Positions 7,395-13,161 of a stretch of DNA of 13,161 nucleotides are shown here, piece by piece. How positions within the stretch are numbered: position 1 is the stretch's first letter; every line of letters starts with the position of its first letter. The notes under the pieces were generated by a model that searched no databases, was not told the DNA's origin, and saw only the letters and a list, made by a program, of their open reading frames with translations. Origin of the DNA: DASYUM01 sp036001225 (lineage in GTDB: Bacteria; Methylomirabilota; Methylomirabilia; Rokubacteriales; DASRDR01); NCBI GenBank assembly GCA_036001225.1, contig DASYUM010000009.1, forward strand, positions 1 through 13,161, read 5' to 3'. The position numbers and the translations under genes were made by a program.

Positions 7395-8362
7395 CGGCAA
7401 CGTCGGAACCCGACGACGCCGAGATCCCCGTCGTCGCCCTCGTCGGCCCGACCGGGGTGGGGAAGACGGCGCTCGCCCTCGCCCTTGCCGCCGAGTGGCC
7501 GATCGAGGCGGTCAGCGTGGACTCGCGCCAGGTCTATCGCCGGATGGACATCGGGACCGGGAAGCCGACCGCGGCCGAGCGTCGCCGGTTGCCCCACCAC
7601 CTGCTCGACGTCGTCGAGCCCGACGAGGTGTACGACGCGGCCCGGTTCGCGCGGGAGGCCGCCGCCGCCATCGCCGACATCCGGGCCCGCGGCCGCTGGC
7701 CGCTGATCGTCGGAGGCACCGGGCTCTACCTGCGCGCGCTCCTCCACGGCCTGGCGCCCCTGCCGCCCGCCGATCTCGCGCTCCGCCGCCAGCTTCGTGC
7801 CCAGGCGGCCGCCGAAGGCCCGGCCTCGCTCCACACGCGACTCGCCGACCTGGATCCCCCGAGCGCCGCGCGTCTTCACCCCCGCGACCTCGTCCGGGTG
7901 ACGCGTGCGCTCGAGATCGCGCTCGTCACCGGGGAGCCAGCCAGCGCCATCCTCCGCGAACCGCGCCGTCGGCCGGCCGCCAGCCCCTACCGGGCGCTGA
8001 CGATCGGCCTCACGATGGGCCGCGACGCCCTCTACGTCAGGCTCGACGCCCGGGTGGAGGGGATGCTGGCCGCGGGCCTGTTGGCCGAGGTGGAAGGGCT
8101 GCTGGCCGCCGGCTTCGGCGTCGAGCTGCCGGCCATGCAGGGGATCGGCTACCGTCATCTCGCTCCCGTGATCGGACGCGGCGCCCGGCTCGCCGACGCG
8201 GTCCGGGCGATGAAGCGTGACACCCGCCGCTACGCCAAGCGCCAGTGGACGTGGTTTGCCCGCGGGGAGAGCCCGTATTGGATCGCGGTCGATCCGGAAA
8301 ACCCCGAATCGGCGACGGCCGAGGTCAAGAAAGTGGTTGAGCGCACGGGCATTTTCCGTTAA
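7388..8362 (+). CDS. miaA: tRNA dimethylallyltransferase MiaA, unusual (probably CTG) start
   Basis: MiaA transfers a dimethylallyl group to A37 of tRNAs that read UNN codons. Motifs numbered from the CTG at 7388: P-loop GPTGVGKT (20-27), DSRQVYRRMDIGTGKP (from 45), VGGTGLYLRAL, QGIGYRHL (from 251) and KRQWTWFARG (from 284). The whole length would be 324 residues, close to the usual 310-320. The start is odd. The first ATG, GTG or TTG in frame is the GTG at 7457, which lies inside the P-loop and would remove essential residues. Between the mutL stop and that GTG the frame reads smoothly as VAATSEPDDAEIPVVALV, so translation must begin upstream. CTG 7388-7390, overlapping the mutL end (stop 7392-7394), is the best candidate and fits reinitiation after mutL. 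A sequencing error at the start is the alternative. Confidence 0.9.
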   Translation: MVAATSEPDDAEIPVVALVGPTGVGKTALALALAAEWPIEAVSVDSRQVYRRMDIGTGKPTAAERRRLPHHLLDVVEPDEVYDAARFAREAAAAIADIRARGRWPLIVGGTGLYLRALLHGLAPLPPADLALRRQLRAQAAAEGPASLHTRLADLDPPSAARLHPRDLVRVTRALEIALVTGEPASAILREPRRRPAASPYRALTIGLTMGRDALYVRLDARVEGMLAAGLLAEVEGLLAAGFGVELPAMQGIGYRHLAPVIGRGARLADAVRAMKRDTRRYAKRQWTWFARGESPYWIAVDPENPESATAEVKKVVERTGIFR

Positions 8363-8365
8363 GCT
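8337..8365 (+). promoter_or_regulatory. Possible sigma70-type promoter at the miaA end, driving hflX
   Basis: TTGAGC (8337-8342), a 17-nt spacer and TAAGCT (8360-8365) lie in an unusually A/T-rich patch over the last codons of miaA. Transcription from it would begin close to the hflX GTG at 8375, giving an almost leaderless message. No Shine-Dalgarno sequence is visible before hflX, which would agree. The -10 match is only three of six bases, so this is tentative. Confidence 0.3.
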
Positions 8366-8374
8366 GACCGCGAC

Positions 8375-9691
8375 GTGGCGACCGAGACGCACCGCGCCGC
8401 CGACCGCGCCCTCCTGGTCGGTCTCCGACTCCCGAGGCAGAAGCGCTGGGAAGTCGAGGAGTCCATGGAGGAGTTGGCGCGGCTGGCAGAGTCGGCGGGC
8501 GCCCGGGTGCTGGGTAGCGTCGTCCAGGAACGTGGGGCCCCCACCCCGCCATTGCATTTCGGGCGCGGCAAGGTGGACGAGGTCCGAGAGCTCGCCGCCA
8601 CGCTCGGCGCCACCCTCCTCATCTCGGACGACGCGCTCACGCCGGTCCAGGAGCGCAACCTGCAGCGCGCGGTCGGCGTCCGGGTCATCGATCGCACGGC
8701 CCTGATCCTCGACATCTTCGCCCAGCGGGCCCGCACCAGCGAGGGCAAGCTCCAGGTCGAGCTGGCGCAGCTCACGTACCTGCTGCCTCGCCTGGTCGGC
8801 CAGTGGGCGCACCTCGAGCGGCTCGGCGGCGGGATTGGCACCCGGGGCCCCGGCGAGACGCAGCTCGAATCGGACCGGCGGGTGATCCGCCGGCGGATCG
8901 GCGCCATCCACGCGGCGCTCCGCGACGTGCAGCGTCACCGGCGGCTCCTGCGCGAGCACCGGCGGGACGTCGGGCTCCCGGTGGTGGCCCTGGTGGGATA
9001 CACCAACGCGGGCAAGACGACGCTGCTCAACCGGCTGGCCGGCGCCAGCGCGCCGACCGCCGACCAGCTCTTCGTCACGCTGGACCCGGCCGCGCGCCTG
9101 GTCAACGCGGCCGGCCGGGCACCGTTCGTCCTCACCGACACGGTCGGCTTCATCCAGAAGCTGCCGACCCAGGTGGTGGCGGCCTTCAAGGCGACGCTGG
9201 AAGAGCTGGACGAGGCCGACCTGCTGCTCCACGTCGTGGACGCGAGCCATCCGCGGGCGCCGGAGCAGATGACCGCGGTGCACCGGGTCCTCCAGGGACT
9301 CGACCTGGACAGAAAGCCGGCGCTGACCGCGCTCAACAAGGTCGATCGACTGGGCGACGGGAACGGCTTCGTCCGCCAGCTCGCGAGCGAGGGCGGCGTG
9401 CCCATCTCGGCCCGCGCGGGAGTCGGGATCGAGGTGCTCCTCACGCGGATCGACGGCGCGCTGCGGGCGACGCGCCTGGCCTGTCGCCTGCGGGTCCCCT
9501 ACGACCGGGGCGGCGTGCTCGGCGCCCTCTACGCGCGCGGCCACGTGGTCCGGCGCGAGGATCGGCCAGACGGGATCTGGCTGGACGTGGAGGTGCCGCG
9601 GGCGTTGGCCGGCCTGGTCGGACCCTATCGAGTCGAGGCGGTCGAGAAAACCCATCGAGTCAGGCGCGTCCGCGCGGCTGCGGGCCGCTGA
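8375..9691 (+). CDS. hflX: GTPase HflX, ribosome-splitting factor
   Basis: HflX is a GTPase that binds the 50S subunit and splits stalled ribosomes under stress. The 438-residue product has the N-terminal HflX nucleotide-binding-like domain (about 10-115, with HFGRGKVDEV at 61-70) and the conserved linker RGPGETQLESDRR (158-169). A coiled region at about 170-197 precedes the G domain: G1 GYTNAGKTT (208-216), switch II DTVGF (255-259), NKVD (321-324) and SARAG. A C-terminal extension runs from about 365. The GTG at 8375 is needed because conserved RALLVGL begins at residue 11. It follows miaA after 12 nt. In many Proteobacteria hfq sits between miaA and hflX; there is no room for it here. Confidence 0.96.
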   Translation: MATETHRAADRALLVGLRLPRQKRWEVEESMEELARLAESAGARVLGSVVQERGAPTPPLHFGRGKVDEVRELAATLGATLLISDDALTPVQERNLQRAVGVRVIDRTALILDIFAQRARTSEGKLQVELAQLTYLLPRLVGQWAHLERLGGGIGTRGPGETQLESDRRVIRRRIGAIHAALRDVQRHRRLLREHRRDVGLPVVALVGYTNAGKTTLLNRLAGASAPTADQLFVTLDPAARLVNAAGRAPFVLTDTVGFIQKLPTQVVAAFKATLEELDEADLLLHVVDASHPRAPEQMTAVHRVLQGLDLDRKPALTALNKVDRLGDGNGFVRQLASEGGVPISARAGVGIEVLLTRIDGALRATRLACRLRVPYDRGGVLGALYARGHVVRREDRPDGIWLDVEVPRALAGLVGPYRVEAVEKTHRVRRVRAAAGR

Positions 9692-9704
9692 TCGGGGTCG
9701 GGAG

Positions 9705-9710
9705 AAGGAG
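9705..9710 (+). promoter_or_regulatory. Shine-Dalgarno sequence of the CsgG-like gene
   Basis: AAGGAG lies 7 nt before the ATG at 9718, inside the purine-rich run GGGAGAAGGAGAGA. It fixes the start, although the same frame stays open for about 900 bp upstream through hflX. Confidence 0.8.
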
Positions 9711-9717
9711 AGACATC

Positions 9718-10983
9718 ATGGGAGGGCGGCGAGACGTGGGGGTGGTGTCGGTGCTGGGGGTACTGCTCGTCGGGCTGGCCGGGGTCGCCTCGGCCCAGCT
9801 GATCAAGCCGAAGGCGACGGTGACCAGCCCCGAAGGGAAGAGCATCGAGGAGGCCCAGCAGGAGGCCTATGACGGGCCGAAGGCCCGCGTGGCTGTCGCG
9901 CAGTTCAAGGACAAGACGGGGAAGGGCTGGTGGACCGGGCAGATCGGCGACGGGATGGCCGACATGCTCGCCACCGCGCTCTTCCACAGCAACCGCTACA
10001 TCGTGCTGGAGCGGCAGACTCTCGGTGACGTGCTGAAGGAGCAGGACCTCGGCACCGCCGGTCGGATCAAGAAGGGGACCGAAGCGGCCGTCGGCGAGAT
10101 CGAAGGGGCCGAGTTGCTCATCACCGGCGCCGTGACCGAGTTCGAAGGTAATCAGTCCGGCGTCGGCGGCGGCATCGGGGGGATCGGTGGCACGGCCGGC
10201 CGGATTCTCGGTGGCATTGCCGGCGGGATCAAGAAGGCGCACATGGCGATCGACGTCCGCGTCATCGACACCAAGACGTCCCGCATCGTGTCGGCGACGA
10301 GTGTCGAGGGCGAGGCCACCGACTTCGCGCTGGGCGGGGCGCTGGCTGGGGCCGGCGGCGGCGGGGCGCTCGGCGGCGCCCTGGGCGGGTGGTCCAAGAC
10401 GCCGACCGAGAAGGCCCTCCGGATCTGCATCCAGGAGGCGGTGAAGTTCATCGTGACCAAGACGCCGGCCACCTACTACCGGCATCGGCCCGGCGGGGCC
10501 ACGGTCGCGGCCGCCGCCGCGCCCGCTCCCGCTCCCACCGCGGCCCTCGCCCCGGCCGCCACCGTGGCGCCGGCGACGGCGGGGACCGCGATGGCCGCCG
10601 CGCCCCCGGCTGACGCGGCGGGGACTCCCTCCGCCCTGTCGGTCCTCAAGAGCATCCGGACCGACCTCGACAAGCAGGTCGTCGCCGACCTCAACGAGGT
10701 GAAGCTGCGGGGAGCCGTGCTGTCAGTGATCGTCTCGCTCCGGGCAGTCGGGAAGAAGACCTCGGAGCATCTGCACCTGAGCAACAACGGGAGCCTGATC
10801 CTGAACTACGACACCGGAGAGACGGCCCCGCTCATCAACGCCGACGGCATGACCTCGGGCCGGCTGCAGCCCGGAGAGACGAAAACGCTCCGCGCGACCT
10901 TCAAGGCCCCGAAGGGCGCCAAGAAGGTCGGCATCACGCTCTCCGGCATCGGCACGTTCGACGACGTGGAGGTGGCCAAGTAA
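9718..10983 (+). CDS. Secreted CsgG/HfaB-family protein with Ala/Pro linker and extra C-terminal domain
   Basis: CsgG-family proteins form or assist outer-membrane secretion pores, best known for curli. The 421-residue product has a Sec signal peptide with cleavage likely after AQ-preceding VASA (residue 26). There is no lipobox cysteine, unlike E. coli CsgG. Residues 53-250 resemble the CsgG domain: RVAVAQFKDKTG, IGDGMADMLATAL, RYIVLERQTLGDVLKEQ, GAELLITGAVTEFEG, then VRVIDTKTSRIV. Two Gly-rich segments (148-171 and 207-224) lie where CsgG has pore-forming hairpins. A low-complexity Ala/Pro/Thr linker (about 261-304) joins a C-terminal domain (about 305-421) containing LQPGETKTLRATFKAPKGAKKV. 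That pattern suggests an immunoglobulin-like or DUF4352-like beta fold; this is inference. No csgA, csgB, csgE or csgF is visible. Substrate unknown. Confidence 0.85.
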   Translation: MGGRRDVGVVSVLGVLLVGLAGVASAQLIKPKATVTSPEGKSIEEAQQEAYDGPKARVAVAQFKDKTGKGWWTGQIGDGMADMLATALFHSNRYIVLERQTLGDVLKEQDLGTAGRIKKGTEAAVGEIEGAELLITGAVTEFEGNQSGVGGGIGGIGGTAGRILGGIAGGIKKAHMAIDVRVIDTKTSRIVSATSVEGEATDFALGGALAGAGGGGALGGALGGWSKTPTEKALRICIQEAVKFIVTKTPATYYRHRPGGATVAAAAAPAPAPTAALAPAATVAPATAGTAMAAAPPADAAGTPSALSVLKSIRTDLDKQVVADLNEVKLRGAVLSVIVSLRAVGKKTSEHLHLSNNGSLILNYDTGETAPLINADGMTSGRLQPGETKTLRATFKAPKGAKKVGITLSGIGTFDDVEVAK

Positions 10984-11072
10984 CGCCGGGGGTTCCCGGG
11001 CGCCGCGGGCGGCGCGGCGGGAAGGCTCCGCCGACCCACCCCGCGGCTCGCGTCCAGCCGGCGCGGACGACC

Positions 11073-11104
11073 CCGAAGGCTCTGGGAGGTCCCAGGGCCT
11101 TCGG
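11073..11104 (+). terminator. Strong 15-bp hairpin between the CsgG-like gene and pgsA
   Basis: Bases 11073-11087 pair with 11090-11104 with one G-U pair, so the loop is effectively 4 nt. No T-run follows, so it may be a non-canonical terminator or a REP-like element rather than a textbook terminator. The rest of the 161-bp gap (10984-11144) is G/C-rich with a short hairpin just after the stop (10986-10999). I saw no clear promoter or ribosome-binding site for pgsA in it. Confidence 0.55.
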
Positions 11105-11144
11105 CGGTTCTCGGGACAGGGCCCGGTGACCGGTCTCGGCTCGC

Positions 11145-11690
11145 ATGGGGCTCGCCAACTGGCTGACGATCGTCCGCATCCTGCTGGTGCCGGTCTTCGT
11201 GACCCTGCTGGTGTACAACCGGACCGGCTGGGCGCTGGGCACCTTCGTCCTGGCCGGGGTCACCGACACCCTCGACGGCTACATCGCCCGCACCCGGGGG
11301 ACGAAGACCCGCCTGGGCGCGTTTCTCGACCCGTTGGCCGACAAGCTTCTCCTGACCGCCGCGTTCGTGACGCTGACCTACAAGTTCCCCCGCATCATGC
11401 CGTTCTGGCTGACGGCGGTGGTCCTCAGTCGTGACCTGGTCCTGATCCTGGTCGCGGTCCTGGTCATGCTGACCGGCGGGCAGGTACGCCCCGCGCCGAC
11501 CTGGCTGGGGAAGACGAGTACCGGCTTCCAGATGGTGACCGCGGGCCTGGCCCTGCTCGCGATCGAGGTGGCGCAAGCCACCTGGCCGCTCAAGTACCTG
11601 CTCATCCCGGCCACCGTCGTGCTGACGATCGCTTCCGGCGTCCAGTACCTGTGGATCGCGCCGCGCTACCTCCACTGGGACTCGCGGTGA
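11145..11690 (+). CDS. pgsA: CDP-diacylglycerol-glycerol-3-phosphate 3-phosphatidyltransferase (CDP-alcohol phosphatidyltransferase family)
   Basis: This inner-membrane enzyme makes phosphatidylglycerol phosphate from CDP-diacylglycerol and glycerol 3-phosphate, the first step to phosphatidylglycerol and cardiolipin. The 181-residue product starts with ANWLTIVRILLVPVF, typical of PgsA. It carries the full family motif D-x2-DG-x2-AR-x8-G-x3-D-x3-D (Asp41, Asp44, Gly45, Ala48, Arg49, Gly58, Asp62, Asp66) followed by K67. Hydrophobic segments follow at about 68-80, 88-109, 127-142 and 149-170, as expected for a multi-pass protein. The ATG at 11145 lacks an obvious Shine-Dalgarno sequence, but conserved residues begin right after it. 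PgsA is the best fit by size and N terminus; another alcohol acceptor cannot be excluded. Confidence 0.85.
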   Translation: MGLANWLTIVRILLVPVFVTLLVYNRTGWALGTFVLAGVTDTLDGYIARTRGTKTRLGAFLDPLADKLLLTAAFVTLTYKFPRIMPFWLTAVVLSRDLVLILVAVLVMLTGGQVRPAPTWLGKTSTGFQMVTAGLALLAIEVAQATWPLKYLLIPATVVLTIASGVQYLWIAPRYLHWDSR

Positions 11691-11735
11691 TCGCCGGGAA
11701 TCCTCTCCGCCCTGACGTCGCCACGCGCTCCGGCA

Positions 11736-11768
11736 CCCCCCCTTCCCCCGGTGGGTGGGAAGGGGGGG
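11736..11768 (+). terminator. C-run/G-run hairpin between pgsA and the DUF512 gene
   Basis: CCCCCCCTTCCC (11736-11747) is an exact inverted repeat of GGGAAGGGGGGG (11757-11768), a 12-bp stem with a 9-nt loop. It sits 45 nt after the pgsA stop and 28 nt before the next start. No T-run follows, so it could be a terminator, a REP-like intergenic element, or a translation-affecting structure. The G-rich arm and the G-run after it also form a quadruplex motif. Confidence 0.5.
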
Positions 11769-11779
11769 CTGGGGGGGTT

Positions 11780-11787
11780 GAGGGAGG
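11780..11787 (+). promoter_or_regulatory. Shine-Dalgarno sequence of the DUF512 gene
   Basis: GAGGGAGG ends 9 nt before the ATG at 11797 and follows directly on the G-run region. It supports that start. Confidence 0.7.
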
Positions 11788-11796
11788 TCTCGAATA

Positions 11797-13137
11797 ATGC
11801 CCAAGCGGATCCCGGAGATCGGCGTACGCGTCCTGCGGGTCCAGCCGGGCGGCCTGGCGGCCCGGGCCGGGCTCGTGCCCGGCGACCACCTGCTTCGGGT
11901 CAATGGGACGCCCCTCCGCGACCTCATCGACTTCCACGTCCTGGCCGGTCAGGAGCAGCTCGCCATCGACCTCCTCCGCGGCTGCGCGACCCACCAGGTC
12001 GTGCTCCGGCGGGAATGGGGCCGCGACCTCGGGCTCGAATGCGAGCCGCCGGCGCCGTCGGAGATCTCGACCTGCGCCAACAAGTGCGTCTTCTGTTTCA
12101 TCCACCAGCTTCCCAAGGGGCTGCGCAAGAGCCTCTACGTCAAGGACGACGACTACCGGCTTTCCTTCCTCCACGGCAACTACATCACGCTGACCGACCT
12201 CCCCGAGGCCGAGATCGACCGGATCGTCGCTCAACACCTGTCGCCGCTCTACGTCTCGGTGCACGCCACCGATCCCGCCCTCCGCCACTTCCTCCTCGGC
12301 AGCCCCAAGACGATCCGGGGCGACCTGCTGGCCCGGATGCGCCGGCTGGCCGAGGCCGGCATCCGGATGCACGCCCAGATCGTCCTGTGCCCGGGGCTGA
12401 ACGATGGCGCCCACCTCGAGCGGAGCGTGCGGGAGTTGGCCGCGCTCCACCCGGCGGTGACGACGATCGCGATCGTCCCGGTCGGGCTCACACGCCACCG
12501 GGAGGGGCTTTACCCGCTGCGGCCGGTCACGCCGGCCGAAGCGCGCGATCTCGTCGGGGCCATCCACGCCTGGCAGGCCGAGCTGCGGCGCCGGCTGGGC
12601 ACCCGGCTCGTCTTCGCCGCCGACGAGCTCTACCTGCTCGCCGCCGCTCCGATTCCGCCGGCGAGAGCCTACGAGGGGTTCCCGGTGGTAGAGGACGGTG
12701 TCGGCCTGGTCCGCCGCTTCCAGGACGCCTTTCGCCGACTGGCCCGCGGCGGGCGCGCGGTGCCGGCCCACCGACGCGCAACCGTCGTGACGGGGGAGCT
12801 GTTCGCCCCGATCCTGCGCCAGCTCCTCGAGGCCGTCCCGGCCGTCGGAGCCGCGGTCGAGGTGGTGGCGGCGCAGAACGACTTCTTCGGCCCGGCCATC
12901 ACGGTGGCCGGCCTCCTGACCGGCGCCGACATCGCCCGGGCGCTCGCCGGGCGCCCGCTCGGCGAGGTCGTCCTGGTGCCGGCCGTCGCGCTCCAGGAGA
13001 GCCACGGCGTCTTCCTGGACGACGCCGCGCCCGGGGACCTGGCGGCTCACCTCGGCGTGCCGGTCGAGACACCGCAGGGGACGGCCGAGGGTCTGGTGGG
13101 CGCCCTGGCCGGTCGCCCGGAGCGCCCGGGGGCCTGA
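11797..13137 (+). CDS. PDZ plus radical-SAM DUF512 family protein
   Basis: Its biochemical function is unknown. The 446-residue product has an N-terminal PDZ-like domain (about 8-72, with QPGGLAARAGLVPGDHLLRVNG). A radical-SAM cluster motif CANKCVFC follows (Cys93, Cys97, Cys100), which would hold a [4Fe-4S] cluster and S-adenosylmethionine. After it comes the family signature QLPKGLRKSLYVKDDDYR and FLHGNYITLT, then a TIM-barrel-like region with SVHATDP and QIVLCPGLNDG, and the C-terminal DUF512 region (about 280-435, with ADELYLLA, YEGFPVVEDGVG and VTGELFAP). The length of about 440-450 is normal. No signal peptide is seen. The gene is followed 5 nt later by what looks like der, a neighbourhood I recall for this family in other phyla; a ribosome-related role is therefore conceivable but unproven. 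Confidence 0.9.
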   Translation: MPKRIPEIGVRVLRVQPGGLAARAGLVPGDHLLRVNGTPLRDLIDFHVLAGQEQLAIDLLRGCATHQVVLRREWGRDLGLECEPPAPSEISTCANKCVFCFIHQLPKGLRKSLYVKDDDYRLSFLHGNYITLTDLPEAEIDRIVAQHLSPLYVSVHATDPALRHFLLGSPKTIRGDLLARMRRLAEAGIRMHAQIVLCPGLNDGAHLERSVRELAALHPAVTTIAIVPVGLTRHREGLYPLRPVTPAEARDLVGAIHAWQAELRRRLGTRLVFAADELYLLAAAPIPPARAYEGFPVVEDGVGLVRRFQDAFRRLARGGRAVPAHRRATVVTGELFAPILRQLLEAVPAVGAAVEVVAAQNDFFGPAITVAGLLTGADIARALAGRPLGEVVLVPAVALQESHGVFLDDAAPGDLAAHLGVPVETPQGTAEGLVGALAGRPERPGA

Positions 13138-13142
13138 GGCGC

Positions 13143-13161
13143 GTGCGGGTCCCCACCATCG
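13143..13161 (+). CDS. der: Start of probable GTPase Der (EngA), cut by the window end
   Basis: Six complete codons from a GTG read VRVPTI, matching the usual beginning of Der just before its first GTPase motif (A-I-V-G-R-P-N-V-G-K-S). It begins 5 nt after the DUF512 stop, a neighbour pair I recall from other bacteria. The sequence is too short for proof; the call rests on this short match and context. Confidence 0.45.

Noticed and set aside
7457..7459. GTG as the start of miaA
   Set aside because: It lies inside the P-loop GPTGVGKT and would delete residues required for ATP-type phosphate binding that are conserved in MiaA.
6896..9655. A 919-codon open frame on the minus strand opposite mutL, miaA and hflX
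   Set aside because: It is antisense to three genes with complete family motifs. Such frames are expected at this G+C, and the product is a low-information Arg/Gly/Pro/Ala-rich string with no domain.
8803..9717. In-frame upstream extension of the CsgG-like gene through hflX, making a 726-residue product
   Set aside because: The extension is the out-of-frame shadow of hflX. The strong AAGGAG at 9705-9710 and the signal peptide right after ATG 9718 set the true start.
10261..10400. Gly-rich repeats in the CsgG-like protein as a silk-like or PE-PGRS-like repeat region
   Set aside because: The Gly-rich segments are short, irregular and placed where CsgG has its pore hairpins, so they are better explained as part of that domain.
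1..13161. Mobile elements, CRISPR arrays, tRNA genes or a defence or biosynthetic cluster
   Set aside because: No transposase or integrase motifs, no regularly spaced repeats, no tRNA-like cloverleaf noticed, and all genes are collinear housekeeping genes with uniform base composition.

Overview
The window is a compact stretch of bacterial chromosome with very high G+C. Every gene lies on the plus strand with little space between genes. The content is almost entirely core cell machinery: translation, nucleoid structure, DNA mismatch repair, tRNA modification, ribosome-associated GTPases, and membrane and envelope functions. I saw no transposase, integrase, phage gene, CRISPR array, tRNA or rRNA. 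The gene order (rpsA-sppA-ihf, then HIT-mutS-mutL-miaA-hflX, then pgsA and a DUF512 protein leading into a probable der), the G+C and the residue choices suggest a Gram-negative-type lineage such as Methylomirabilota/Rokubacteria or a deltaproteobacteria-like group. That placement is inference, because no taxonomic marker was compared.

Layout. Positions 1-957 hold the C-terminal part of ribosomal protein S1, followed by the small membrane signal peptide peptidase SppA (997-1911). A recognisable sigma70-type promoter and a leader of about 105 nt precede an HU/IHF-family DNA-binding protein (2100-2384), which ends in a perfect 11-bp hairpin. A tightly packed group follows: an Ap4A-phosphorylase-like HIT protein (2526-3017) overlaps mutS by 8 bp, mutS (3010-5652) overlaps mutL by 4 bp, and mutL (5649-7394) runs into miaA. 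The miaA frame has no ATG, GTG or TTG upstream of its P-loop, so a CTG overlapping the mutL end is proposed. hflX (8375-9691) follows miaA after only 12 nt, with no hfq between them.

Downstream is a secreted CsgG-family protein (9718-10983). It has no lipobox cysteine and carries an Ala/Pro linker and an extra C-terminal domain. A gap containing a 15-bp hairpin leads to a CDP-alcohol phosphatidyltransferase, probably PgsA (11145-11690). A C-run/G-run hairpin with quadruplex potential then precedes a PDZ plus radical-SAM DUF512 protein (11797-13137). The last 19 bases look like the start of the GTPase gene der.

How the genes fit together: MutS and MutL form a methyl-independent mismatch-repair pair, since MutL keeps its own endonuclease motifs and MutS keeps a sliding-clamp-binding peptide. 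S1, MiaA, HflX and probable Der serve translation and ribosome function. SppA, PgsA and the CsgG-like protein serve the envelope. I did not find a convincing new multi-gene system. The most noteworthy points are the CsgG-like fusion protein, the unusual miaA start, the 54-bp exact repeat inside rpsA, and the structured intergenic regions around pgsA.
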